Assembly (NCBI GenBank): GCA_002633005.1
Contig: NMRA01000307.1
Span: forward strand, 256,687 to 320,686
Direction: 5' to 3'
DNA: 64,000 nucleotides
DNA from: Phoronis australis
Taxonomy: Eukaryota; Phoronida; Phoronidae
In this document: piece after piece, positions 1-13,700 of the stretch
Layout of the letters: each line of letters opens with the position of its first letter
Position numbering within the stretch: the stretch's first letter is position 1
The notes under the pieces: generated by a model
The model's input: the letters and a program-made list of their open reading frames with translations, nothing else
Told to the model about the DNA's origin: nothing
Database searches by the model: none
Program-made: the position numbers and the translations under genes

Positions 1-1434
1 AATATTGGTTAGAACAAACAATTGTCAGGAACAAATCAACCAACACATTAAACATGACTACTTGTCTACTATTGAACAAGTTTTCCACTCGAATAATCAT
101 TGCCAGCAAGTTATTCATCATTTTGTGAATGAAGAGAAACAACAGAATGATTATTCATTTTTAATCAAGAAGAGAAGTCGAGAATGGGTGTTTACACAAA
201 AATCGATTCCTTCACACACGCCAACTGTACTTATCATTTTTGTACACAAGTATAATATTGAGCGCACATGAGTCGTGTCATATCTTGTTCAGCAAAAAGT
301 TGACACCTCCCCAGCCAAATATGGCAAGGTGCTGAAACCAACTGTTCTTTACCAAAAGGTAAATATGAGTTGTTTACGTTTTGAGAGCTAAACATCTCAT
401 GAGATGGCCATACATACAGACGCAGAACTTAAAAATCTCAATCATTTAAATTGGGTATAGATGCTAAGTCAAACACAAGCATTAGAAAGTGAAAATTAGA
501 AATTTTAGGGTCTCTAGATAGAACGTGGGCATTTAACGGGACGAACACGGTAAATTTTCTTTTGATAAACATACCCACAGCTAAACGTCTCAAAATTTGC
601 TTTGAATAAAAATGAAATTAGTCCTTTGTGACAATGGTACCACAATCCAGCTTTAGCAGTATAAAACATTAATGATAAACGCACAGATGATGTATCCTCC
701 CATAGGATGCACAAATAGCAATTGAACACCAAGTTTGATAAACAACAATCCTCAAATGTAATTGAACATTGCTAATTAAAGAGCAGACTGCCATACCATA
801 TCTAGAGAAGTGTCACTGTTGAAAACCATAGATAGGATTGCGTATGACCACTTATGCCTGCTGAGACGGGCTTTATGCTCTTCAATGTTGAAGAACACAA
901 AACTCATGCCAACAGTGCCATTTTTCTACCTGCCTCTACTACATACCATGGCACTTATTTTGATAACATTGTATATTACACTTTGACAATATTATGTATG
1001 AAAATATACCCATACCCTTCACATAAGAGAAAGTCTTCACATTCTTTAAATGTGTAACACTTTCTTCTCTTTGGATAATACTTGTACACCTTGTTTTCAT
1101 TGTTCACCATACTAGCGTGTTTCATTTCAACTGATGATGTTTTGAGTTAATACGAAGTGTCTGCCTATGTCTCTGTGCGTGCATGTGTGTGTGTGCGTGC
1201 GTGCGTGCATGCGTGCGTGTGTGTGAGTACTGTGTGTGAGTACATACATGTGTGTGCATGCACACGTGTGTGTGTGTGTACATGCGTGTGTGTGTGTCCA
1301 TTCATGCCTGTGCGTGTGTGCAAGAGTCAGTCTGTATGCATAATGTAAATATGACAAGTAATGTCAAAGTAATGGTTATCGATTGCGTACATTCAATGAA
1401 CTTATCACACAAAACAGCAATGACATGTACATAC
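1..1434. other. ABCG intron sequence at left edge
   Basis: This is intronic sequence downstream of ABCG exon 7. I searched both strands for the expected membrane-domain exon beginning (FxILFKRTFLxxxRD-type) and saw none. It contains the GT-rich microsatellite at 1155-1325 and otherwise no recognisable feature. Short open frames here show no family motif. Confidence 0.6.
1155..1325. repeat. (TG)n / (TGCG)n microsatellite
   Basis: About 170 bp of impure GT dinucleotide repeat with GC-containing interruptions (TGTGTGCGTGCGTGCG). It creates spurious His/Thr/Cys-rich open frames on both strands. Confidence 0.9.
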
Positions 1435-1748
1435 CTCCTTAGCGCTTTTACTCATGGTCAGGTGGCTGTTGCATTTTCCGCTCCCATTCATTGACACCCT
1501 CACTGATTGGCCATTGTTGATACAACCATTCACGTGACCGTTCTCCTCATCCTCCGGCGTGGTCACATGACCGTTGGACTTGACGTCACCACTGCTTTCA
1601 CTGAAGGACGAGTGAGTCGGGCTTTTCTGCTGGTCACAGTTCATAGGTTTCGAGTTGTCTCTGATAAACTTTTCCAAGTGACCAGACTTCAATGCCACTA
1701 CAAGTTTGGGCGTATTGTCTCCGTACTGGCCACAAGCAACCTCCATCA
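1435..1748 (-). CDS. ABCG1-like: ABCG exon 7 (start of linker; last exon in the window)
   Basis: A 314-nt exon, acceptor TTTCAG, donor GTATGT, phase 0 out. Two bases complete Met337, where vertebrate ABCG1 has Val. It then reads [20 protein letters not shown] followed by a polar, Ser/Gly/Asn/Asp-rich stretch (for example [24 protein letters not shown]). The first part is conserved; the rest is low-complexity linker that varies between ABCG family members and, in vertebrates, separates the nucleotide-binding domain from the first membrane helix. The next exons must lie outside the window. Confidence 0.9.
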
Positions 1749-4700
1749 CTGAAAGCCAACAAATTTTTCCGTTCTTGTAGTCATGCTTTATTTACATAAA
1801 GTCAGAATAAGAAAGTTGTAACCAGAGTTGATTCCTTCTGAAACTGTTGTCAAATTTAAACAATCTTCAATTTTTCAAAGGCAGGTTACCATGATGGTAA
1901 GATGCAACTTCACTTCAAACAAAGGAACGCGAGGACGTTTTGCAGAACGCATGCATGACACTACGAAAAACAGTTCTTGACACCAGAAAGCGGTTTATTA
2001 TGGTTTTAAGGTTATAAATTGAACAGTCTGTGTATTTAAAAATATCAGACTTCTACAAAACTATAGACTTCAACTCAGGGCTGTTCCAGCAAAAACTGTA
2101 TGGGAGGGGAGAAGGCAAAACTAAAGTAGCCAAGAGGTTGGTCGAATCAAAACGAAAACGACTTCTGTCAACGCATCCATCCCTGCTATATTTTTTGTGC
2201 CAAATTTCATACAGTTGTGCCTAGCACTTTTTGAGATAATCAACTTGTCTTTTCAAAAAACTAAAATGCCCCATAGGGCGTTCTACAGTGGCCAAATCTG
2301 TCCAAAAATCAACTGGTGCCAGCGCATACCAGCCAACTATCTCTACGCAAAATGCCATCAAGATCCGTCAAGCGGTTTCAAAGAAACTGATGGTGCTGGC
2401 GCATCCACACCTATTACCTCTACACCAAATTTGTTCATGATCCGCCAAAAATAATGAAAGACAGACCCATAATTTTTAACTAGGTTGAAATATAAGCAGC
2501 AGTTTTTGAGATAATCAACCTGTCTTGTCAAAAACTAAAATGGCCAACAGGGGGTGCTATGGTACACAAATCAATCGGTGCTGGTGCATGCCATCCGTCT
2601 ATCTCTATGACAAATGTCATCAAGATCCGTTAAGCAGCTTCAAGATAATCGAGGGACAAGCAATGACTTGAGCAATCGAAAACTAACGGGGTGCCACAGT
2701 AGTTGAATCAACCATCCAAAAATTGACTGGTGTCAGCACATTCTTGAGATATACTTCTATTTCGAATTTCATCATGATCAGTGGAGCAGTTTTTGAGATA
2801 ATTAACATACAAGGAATAGCTAGTCGAAAACTAAAGCGGCCAACATGGGGTACCAAGGTTGCCAAATCCGCTTGTAAATCGACTGGTGCAGGCGCATCCT
2901 TGCCAAGTACCTCTATACCAAATTTCATCATGATCCGCCGAGCGGTTCTTGAGATAATTGATGGACAAGAAATGATAATGACAGACGGGCCAACCACAAA
3001 GTTTTTGTGGGTGCAGAAAAATTCCATGTGAGATCACAACTCATATCAGTTACCAGAAACATGCTTTTCAAAGACACCTGTGAGCAATACTTTTGGCATT
3101 CACCAGGTGTCTCTGTTCACCATGTGTCTGTAATTTCAATAAGATTTTTCCAATTTCATGTATCTATGAATCTCAAACTGTCTCCACAAACGCTTTTAGA
3201 CTGCTATGTCAAGTGAATATGGGAACTTGTTTATCTGACTCCTCATACTTTTTATGTAAAAAATCATCAATTTTCTTATATGTGTTAACACAAGTTTAGT
3301 GTTGCAGAAATATTATTCTAATATGACTGCAGTACAACATATGTGCTTGTAATCAAGTTGCCCACGTCTTGATTAATGGCATAATGTACATATAGCACTC
3401 TGTACACTAGCAACATGGGTTTGTTTTTTGTTTTGGGATATGTTTGGGTATTTGCCAAGTGAATTTTTGGTTAATTTTGATTTCTTTTGAGATGTATTTG
3501 ACTGAAAATACCAACCTGTCAACATTTACAGGTCAAAAACATACCACCCAATATTAATGCTTTTCTTTTTACAAGAACGACCACTAATTTGAATTTTTTC
3601 TGAAGACCACCACCCATGAATTTTTATTTCAACAGCCGTCCCCTCTCCCATACGGATTTTGTTAGGACATCCCTCAGTAAAACTATATATTTCCAAAAGT
3701 AAAATGCCTGAAGAAGATTTTTGACTTTCTAACCAAAGTATTTCATTTTCATTTGATGCAACTTTTGATTTTTTTTTTCATAAAATCATTCAAGTCTTTA
3801 TTTTTGATAACCCCCAAGCAAAAGGGGAACATTCCAAAAACAATTCCAAACAGCACTTCTGAGAACATGGCATAACAGCATAGAGTGTGAATGTTTCATA
3901 CTAATCCAACCAGCCATATATGAGATACATGACATTCCCAAGTTTGCCAAACTGAGCACTTTTATAGTGTCCTACATAACATTAAGGTATACTTACTAAA
4001 GTCAGCAGGGTTGTGATAGGGAGGGCAGACCAAGCCCTGGTACTTGAAGTAAGGGATCAGAAGACTGATTGGCCCTTGGTACATACACTGGCCTTCAGCC
4101 AGCATGTACAGCTACAAGGAAATAACACAATAAGTGTGACTGGTGAAAATACAGCAGTACAAACTACACTGACTCTCACTTTAACCTGAAAGATGTTCAC
4201 AGTTTTGTTTTTTAGTAAATATGCACTTATTCAATTTACATTTGAAATAATGTGCTTTTTAGTTGATTTTGTTCAGGTGTTGCATACATGGGCAAGACTT
4301 TCTTAATCTTCACTTACAGCTACAGATGGAAATCAAATTTACAAACCTAAATATTTAAGTGATTGAATGTTTCCCTTTTCAATTACTTATTTTATGACAC
4401 TATCTACCAAGTCACATGACACTATCTACCAATTCACCCACTACAGCAATTATCCACTAATTTTGTACAAAAATAATTGCCAAAATGGCAATTTTCCAAT
4501 TTTCAAAAGACAATAACCTTTCAGCAAACAATGAGAATTTCATCAAATGTTATTTTATAACATCCACACACTACAATCCATACTTGTAATACTCCAAGAC
4601 TAAATGGTCTTAATCTTTACTCTTGTGGAGAAATTTTACGAATAGAAATTCACTTGTCTTGTTGGACATATTGTGAACTAAATCAGTGAAGAACTGTCAT

Positions 4701-7700
4701 AATTTAAACACATAAGCACATAAAGGACACTGTATATACAGGCACACAAATGACACTATATACAGGCGCATAAATGACACTGTATATACAGGTGCATAAT
4801 GACACTGTATATACTGGAGCATGACACTGTATATACAGGCGCATAAATGACACTGTATATACAGGCACACAAATGACACTGTATATACAGGCACACAAAT
4901 GACACTGTATATACAGGCACATAAATGGCACTGTATATACAGGCACATAAATGGCACTGTATATACAGGTGCATAATGACACTGTATATACAGGCACATA
5001 AATGACACTGTATATACAGGCACATAAATGACACTGTATATACAGGCACATAAATGACACTGTATATACAGGCACATAAAGGACACTGTATATACAGGCA
5101 CATAAAGGACACTGTATATACAGGCACATAAATGACACTGTATATACCGGCACATAAATGGCACTGTATATACAGGTGCATAATGACACTGTATATACAG
5201 GCAATAAATGACACTGTATATACAGGTGCATAAATGACACTGTATATACAGGCACACAAATGACACTGTATATACAGACACATAATGACACTGTATATAC
5301 AGGCACATAAATGACAGTGTATATACAGGCACATAAATGGCACTGTATATACAGGCACATAAATGACACAGTATATACAGGTGCATAAATGACACTGTAT
5401 ATACAGGCGCATAAATGACACTGTATATACAGGCACATAAATGACACAGTATATACAGGTGCATAAATGACACTGTATATACAGGCACATAAATGGCACT
5501 GTATATACAGGTGCATAAATGACACTGTATATACAGGCGCATAAATGACACTGTATATACAGGCACATAAATGACACAGTATATACAGGTGCATAAATGA
5601 CACTGTATATACAAGCACACAAATGACACTGTATATACAGGCACACAAATGACACTGTATATACAGACACATAATGACACTGTATATACAGGCACATAAA
5701 TGGCACTGTATATACAGGTGCATAATGACACTGTATGTACAGGCACATAAATGACACAGTATATACAGGTGCATAATGACACTGTATATACAGGCACATC
5801 AATGACACAGTATATACAGGTGCATAATGACACTGTATGTACAGGTACATAAATGACACTGTATATACAGGCACATAAATGACACTGTATATACAGGTGC
5901 ATAATGACACTGTATATACAGGCACATCAATGACACTGTATTTAAAAGCACATATATACACTGTATATACAGATGCATAAGCCTAAATATACCCATGTAC
6001 TCTAAGAAAGGCTAATTCTTCATTTGAACGGCTTTCGACAACTTTAGACATCACGGTAAAATCTCACTAATTTTGGGCAAAAATAATTGTCAGAATTAAC
6101 TTTTTTACCTTTCTTTCATTTTTCAAGGTCTAACATAATGCCCACAATATTTCAAAATAATGTCCGATAGTAATCATGGTAACAGAACTTGAACCTGGAG
6201 AAGCATTAATTTTATTCTACATATCTTTAGTGAAAAAATGAGAAAATAAAATTTCACTTGTGTGCCATATTGGCGAGACTTTACCGTGCGTTCAAATATT
6301 CATATCCGATTCAAAATCAAACGAGACCAAGCTTACAGGAAACTGACATTTCTAAGAGGTCAATAATTAACAAACTTTAACCAGAGTGACCCAGCAAAAT
6401 CAAAATGTAATCCTTTTTCCATTTTCATGCATGATCAAACATTTTTTGTTTGTAGATGTCCATGTCTGAGACATTATAATTATGATACTACATTCAGAAA
6501 TAATAGAACTAACCATGCAACACATCACAAGTCATTGCCACTTTAAATAGGAAAAACTTACTTGGTCGAACATCTCAAAGAGCTTCGCACTCGGCTGGTG
6601 AATGGTACAAATGACAGTTCTGCCCCCTTGTGCCAGTGATTTGAGAAGTGAGACACATTGAAAGCACGACGCACTATCCAGCCCACTGTAACAAAAGTGG
6701 CAGTCCAATTAATAAGACTTTTTTCAACTAACAACTTCCTATCATACAAGGTCATCATAAATTTGCTATGCCATGGGTAACAACAAAGTCAAGTGAAAGG
6801 CTTCTTATATATTAGTGTCTTCCTTCATTATCAACTCCAGAACGATTCAAGTTCTCGTTCAGGGAAAACATAAAAACGTCAAGATTACTGCATTTGGTAC
6901 TTTTTATTTCAAGTAGTTCTCTGTTTTCAATGTATTTCTGGTCACTTTTAAACTAAATCTACTTTTGTATCTATTTTCATTTTTATACAAGTCATCAATT
7001 TTTATTATTCATCATTGTTTACAATTACGGTATGAAATATTATTTCTATAATTTTATCATTATTTATTATTTGTAATTGTATTTTCTAATGTTTTGTCTT
7101 GTTTTGTAAAGAGACACTATGAACTTTTAAATACAAAACTAAAATAATATAGAAATAATTACAAAATGCATTCCAAGACTAGCACTTAACAGCTGCAATT
7201 AAACTAACCAAGCAACTTTTGTACAATTTATTGTGCAAGACCATATCTCACAGGCAGTTAAAGGGAAAACAACTGTTCCTGACATTATTTTTAGTAAAAT
7301 GCTGATCTTAATTCTCTTGCAGAGGCTCTTGTTGTGCATATTGCATTCACTTCCCTGGAGGAAGCATAAATGTGCTACTCCCTGTTGATCAGTCTGTACA
7401 AGTCATTCATGTTTACTCAGTGGAAGTGAATGCAAAGCCAAGATGTGGGCCTTTTGTAGGACTGTTTACATGACTTTCTATTGTTCCATGGATAGCACAT
7501 ACTGTCAGTTGAACAGTCATTAACACACAACAAATGTCACTGCAAGATTAACAGGATCAGAATTTTTACTAGGCTGTAAATGTAACATCCAAAATGGTTG
7601 TTTTCCACTTTAACTGAAAGCAGACTGCAAAGCATAAAACAACAATTGAACCGTTTTGTTGACATATGAAAGATTACACTCTGTCCTTTCAGACAACAAA

Positions 7701-10700
7701 GCAGCTATTTCATTAATCTTTAACCTTTAACCTTTAACATGATTGATCAAAGAGCAGAATCAATCAAAAGTAATAACAGAAATCAATTATGAAAGCAACA
7801 GTACTAATAACGTATTAATCAATAAAATCCACCCATTGTTGTCTAGAAAAGTTGACGAAACCCACTTTTTGAGTGGTAATTAAGGGGCCACTTGTGTAGC
7901 CATGGGGCACCCCCTATTTGCACTCATTCCAGATGCCAATCTTCACCCACCCAGTCCTCCACCCACCCAGTCCTCCACCCACCCAATCACAATTTCACAT
8001 AAACCTCTGCTATTGAACAATGACGGTGGCAACAACAAAAATGGCATAATTACATGGCTTGACAAACATGTTTCCAAGGACATGACACTGAACAATGCTA
8101 AGTGATAACAATATTACATAAAACAAAACACCCAGACAGGGGATATAGCCAGAGGTGATGACACCATGACAGTTTTGCAGAAAATCATCAGCAATCATAA
8201 CCATCAAAACCATCATGTGTACCTACAACTGACAGTTTTGCAAGGTAATTTCTTTAGCATGATGTGGTACAGGAGACAGATGAACATGGTCGTCAAGAGT
8301 CACACACATTTCTGTGAGTAAGCAAAATCCTCAAAAACTGCGGCGAAAAATTAACGCCTTCAAAAACAGCCTGCACGGAAACAGTTTGTCAAAGAAATAT
8401 TCTCTGTTCCAGTCAAGGGAAATATTTTCCATATTATTACTACTTTGCATTCACTCATTGTTCAATTTAAGCAACTGACTGCATAAAAATAAACAGAAAT
8501 TTATTAAAAAAATTGTACGGGTGTTCGTCTTTTCAAAACTGAATATCTCTAAAATTGGGCAATCGGAACTTTTTCAAAAAGGTAGCACTAAGAAGAAATA
8601 CCAAAATACCGCACTCAAAGTTGTAATTATACATTCAACCTATACTGTCATCTTCATTTTTAATTTTGTATCACATAAAGACTACGAGATGGTCACATGC
8701 ACCCACCTTCCCCCTTCAACAATTATTTACATTTCATGTTAGCCCCTTCCCCCCCTTCATTACAGCAAGTCTCCATCTATTCTCCTTCTTTATTGAAGTA
8801 TATATACATATGGCCATAGGCCCAAAGTATAACATATACAAGACAGTACATTATCACTGTATTAGAAACTGGATTGTAAATTGTGATGCTTGAGTGCATG
8901 GTGGATGAATTTTAGAAGCAGGGTATCCAGAGTTCTCATGAGAGATTCAAATTTATATGTTATGGGAAAATGACAAAAACGATCGCTTAATTACTGAACC
9001 CGAAAATCTTGGTACTCACTACAAACTAACACAAGGTGGTATTCGTCCTCTACACATGCCGAATTACATAACTCGCACAACCTATTTTCATAAGGAATAT
9101 TTGTGTGGCGACCACTTTCCTGTAGTCCTTCATTTCCCCCAGGTCAATAAAACTTTCGCGTTAGTCTGCTGTTCAATATTCGGGCTACAACAGTGGACAA
9201 GGAGATATTTTGCTAGAGTGTTACCATTGTGTAAAACCTTATTGACAAGTCTGTACATACAACCAAATACTTATAAAATATTGATTTTAACTTAGCAAAA
9301 GTATTATAAATTTCATTTTAGATTTTCTACCAATCTGACATTAATCGAGTCACGTGAGCATGTCCTCATAGTAAAATTTAGCAAAATGTAGGTTACATCG
9401 ATAGAAAAACGCTATAAATAACATGACAATAGGCAAATTCGGCCATTTTCCTAAGTTCCTACATAACCTTTAGGATCACACATGTAATGAAATACAATGA
9501 CCACCAGTGGCAGGTTACATATTGATTTTCTAGCCACACTTCGTAATGCAGCCATGCTACACTAGGCACATTACGATGCCACATGGGGACTAGTTAATTC
9601 TAGCTAAACAACACTTTATTAGGCCTTTCATACAGTTTGGTGAACAAGAGCAACACGGAGCGTTGAAATGCACCCACGAATGCACTGCAAACGGTGTGAT
9701 TCTAGGGTGATTATTTGTATCATCAAAATGGTCACTAGATAGTGCAAAATACTTCGAATCCACCAAAAAAACTGGAAAGTGTCACCGTTTCTTAACAGAA
9801 AGCTATTTAGCACATTTAATGAAATTTCGTCAAGAAACTTTAGCAAAACAGAAAAAATGAAATTGCCAATATGGGACAAAACATTCATCGGATCCATCTG
9901 AAAGTTGTCGTCTTCCGTTGTCAACGTCATATAAATAAACTTGCTAAATTTAATAATCATTCTGCAGAGGGCTTAGGGGAAACAGCTAAGGGCGAAAAAA
10001 TGCCACTAGGTGGCGCCACAGTAATTGAAGCCGGGAAATCATCGTCAACCGTTCTCTTCACACTAACAATATATAAGCCAATTTTCACAATCATCCTAAG
10101 AGTGGTTTGGTTGACAGAGGGCCAATGTCAAAAACAGTAAAATGGCCACTAGATGGAGCAAAATCCGTCGAATCCGTCTGAAAATCGGAAAATGTCACCG
10201 TTTTCTTTTTTAAAGAAAGCTATTGAACAAATTTCATGAAAATGCGTCGAGGAACTTCATCAGAGAAACAGAGGAAAACAGAAACAAATGAAAACAGTAA
10301 AAATGGCCACTAGGTGGTGCAAAATACCTCGAATCCCTGCGAAAACAAGAGGATAGCATCACCTCACTAATAGATGCCTATGTGCCAAATAATACGGAAA
10401 TCCATCGAGGACCTTTGAAGATACAGAGGTAAACGTAAAAAAAAATATAATTGCCACTAGGGGGCACACCTGAAGTCTGATCTGTTCGAAAGTGGTCGTC
10501 GTCCACTGTCAACTTCATATAAACAGATTTGCTGCATTTAATAAAGATCCTGTGGAGTGTTTAGGAGATAAAGCCATGGGCGCAAAAACAAACAAAACTG
10601 CCACTAGGAGGCGCCACAGTAGTCGAAGTCATCAGAAAATCAACGTCAACCGTCCTCTTCATAGTAAGAGCATACATGCCAATTTTTGCAATCGTACTTA

Positions 10701-13700
10701 GAGTGGTTTGGTTGACAGAGGGGCGGACGCCAAAAAACAGACTCTAAAATACTAAAAATGGCCACCAGATGATGCAAAATACCTCGAATCCATCCAAAAA
10801 CAAAAGGATAGTGTCACCTCATAAATAGATGCCTATGTGCCAAATTTCATGAATATTGGTTGAGGATACAGAGGCAAACGTAAAAAACTAAAATTGCCAC
10901 AAGGGGGCACAGCGGTATTCGGGTTGGTCCGAATCTCGTCGCCCTCTGTCGTCAACCCTATAGGAACACACCTGCCAAATTTCAATATGATAATGCAAGG
11001 GGTTTAGGAGATACAGTCACGGACGCCAGACGCCCAGACAGAGATGACGGCAGTATGCACCCACATATAAATATGAGGGCGCATAAAAACTTGCAAAGAA
11101 AATGGTTGTGTAAGCTACAGTTTCATAACAGTTTGTGCGTTCATATAAAATCTTATTTTTCTCAACTCAAATATGAATTATATGCGCGTGCACAAAAAAC
11201 AAAATAGCAGCACTGACACTATTAAAACTTCAGGCAAAAAGCTCAGGTCGTTCTATATTAAGTAATTCTTAATAAAAACAGCATTACAATAAGTATAACA
11301 CAAAGAGCATTCAATGCAAAAGACTACCTGGTAGGCTCGTCGAAGAACATGATTGGTGGATTATTGACAAGCTCGAGGGCAATAGACAGCCGTTTCCTTT
11401 GTCCGCCAGACAGACGAATACAGCGGGTCTTCCTGCACTCTGTCAGACCCATGTTTTCCAAAATGTCATCAACCTGTAACAACGGGTTATGGGTGATGAT
11501 GTTAGAAGCACTAGGGCCTGCTTCATTTCATGAAACAAATCTTCGTCTAACGTCAACTATGGCAGGAAGGCATGCATAAATACAATTTTGTTTTGCTGAA
11601 CTTTCAACAAAAATATATGGGAACATATTCATGAAATGATTTTAGAGTTTTATTTTATCTTAGCCGAGTCAATAAATGTTCATACCTAAACCAATTTAAT
11701 GGATAAAATTGGATAAAATTATATGCTTTAGGAGAAAGCGATATGTAACTGTCATCAGTGTTGCACATTGTTATTTTGTTTGAACTATAAGACAGGAAAC
11801 AGGAAATGTGAATATGATCTGTGTAAGCCCAATTTATGACTACATTACGTGTATAAGGCGATAACATAAAAAAGGAAGCGTGACCTAAACTCTGCAACAC
11901 CTTTGATTAAAGTTTGACTTATATTGTAATTAAATGATTAAAACGGAAAAAAAGATAGAACTTAACGCAAAAGGACACGGGAAGAACTTGCAGTGTGACA
12001 CCAAGGTGTTAGTTACAATGTCGTGACCTAAAATATTTTAGGTCACTTACAGTTATTAAAATGGCATTAACATCTTCAGAAGTGATTTCTGGACAGGGAA
12101 AGAGCCAAGAGATGGGTATTGTTAGAGGGCAGACTAACAAATTGGTTTAACCCACTGGTCATTTCAAAGCAACCCACAGTCACAATACAAATGAAAGACA
12201 CCAAAGCAACGTCTTGTAGCACTCCCTCTTGTGGTAATATATTTTTTATTGTATGTCCCAAGTAACTGAAGCAGACCTATTCTTTCAAAGCCCAGAAGTC
12301 ACTTCACAGTTGAGACCAGCAGTTACATAATGGCACTTAATTGAAATGATAAGTGACTTTTAAGTTTCTCAACAGAGAGTGGGTACATAGTAGCTTCATG
12401 AGGGTGTAGAAAGATTGACATAAAATTAAGTACAAAATAAGGATCACATGGGATAGTCATAAGTAGGATAACTATAAAAGCCAGACATGGCAGTGGCGCA
12501 TGCATCCAAAGAAAATTATGATGCAAAACTAAGAGTATTTTTGCATTACCAGAGATTACAGTTGCTAATTGCATTCTTCGATGTTGAAGTTTGACAGCTG
12601 GATCAGATCAATGAAACATATACCCTTACCTAAGCAAATAACTTGCTCAATAATTATCTAACAGTAAGGAAATGATTCACATGGTAGCTATATCTTACAA
12701 CTCATATTCATATCATTCAGTAATTTATAACTGTAAGGCAGGCTAACTTCTGTGATTGTGGTTTGAGTAGTAATGCTGACAACAAGAAATTGACAAAAGA
12801 GCAAACAGCAGTATTGCATGCTTTTCAAATGTTAAGCATGGATCTCAGCAGTGTCTGGCATTTTGAAAAGTAGGTCAGTCATGCAATGCATTTTTCTATC
12901 TCCTTGAACGAAGAGACATTCATCCAAAATGGGTCTGTTGTCAGTCAGTTCTGACTGGGTGTTTAATGCCTATCCAAAGAATTAAGTTTCTTGCAGATAT
13001 GACCAATTAGTACCCTTGCAGATATGACCAATTAGTACCTGATTAGGGTTTCTGTGTATCCTCATTAAGTGTGACGTGCTATAAATATCTGCGTTTATAT
13101 CCAGGAGACAATCTTGAGATCGCAACTCCATACTTGGAGGCGTCTTAATATGTGTGTGATAGAAATGTACGGTTGCGGACACATTAGTGCCTAAAGGGGG
13201 CACATTCTGTCATGTCTGCAAGGCTTGTGCAGCACAATCAATTAACATTTGCTATAACTTAAGCAAGTGCACTGATGCCATAGAAATATAGGAAAACGAC
13301 AATTTGAGCACTGATTTTCTGTTCCAAATTCATAAATTTCTATCATATCCTGAATATTACAAATTTTGTGCCAGAGAATAGGGTTTGTGTTATAAGCAGG
13401 TGGTCATACACATGAACTGCTCTAAGTTGTGCTCAACAAAAGCATACCAGTTGCATCTTATCACGCAGTTTCATCTTCTCTGTCAGTTTCAGATTGGCCG
13501 AACACATCATAGCCTCATGAACAGTAAGGTGTGGCAGGAGGTGATCGTCTTGCATGATGTAGCACGACATCTTACGGAACAGACGGAGGTTACGCGTCCT
13601 GTTGTTGACCATAATGTCCCCTGTCACACTCTGTGTTCTGTAATATCACGGAATGAGTATATAATGAAGTAAAATTTGTGCACATACAAGTTGGTCTGTA

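Noticed and set aside
4697-5961. Three minus-strand open frames of 356-401 codons
   Set aside because: They are translations of a 26-bp tandem repeat in three frames and have no domain, splice or start context.
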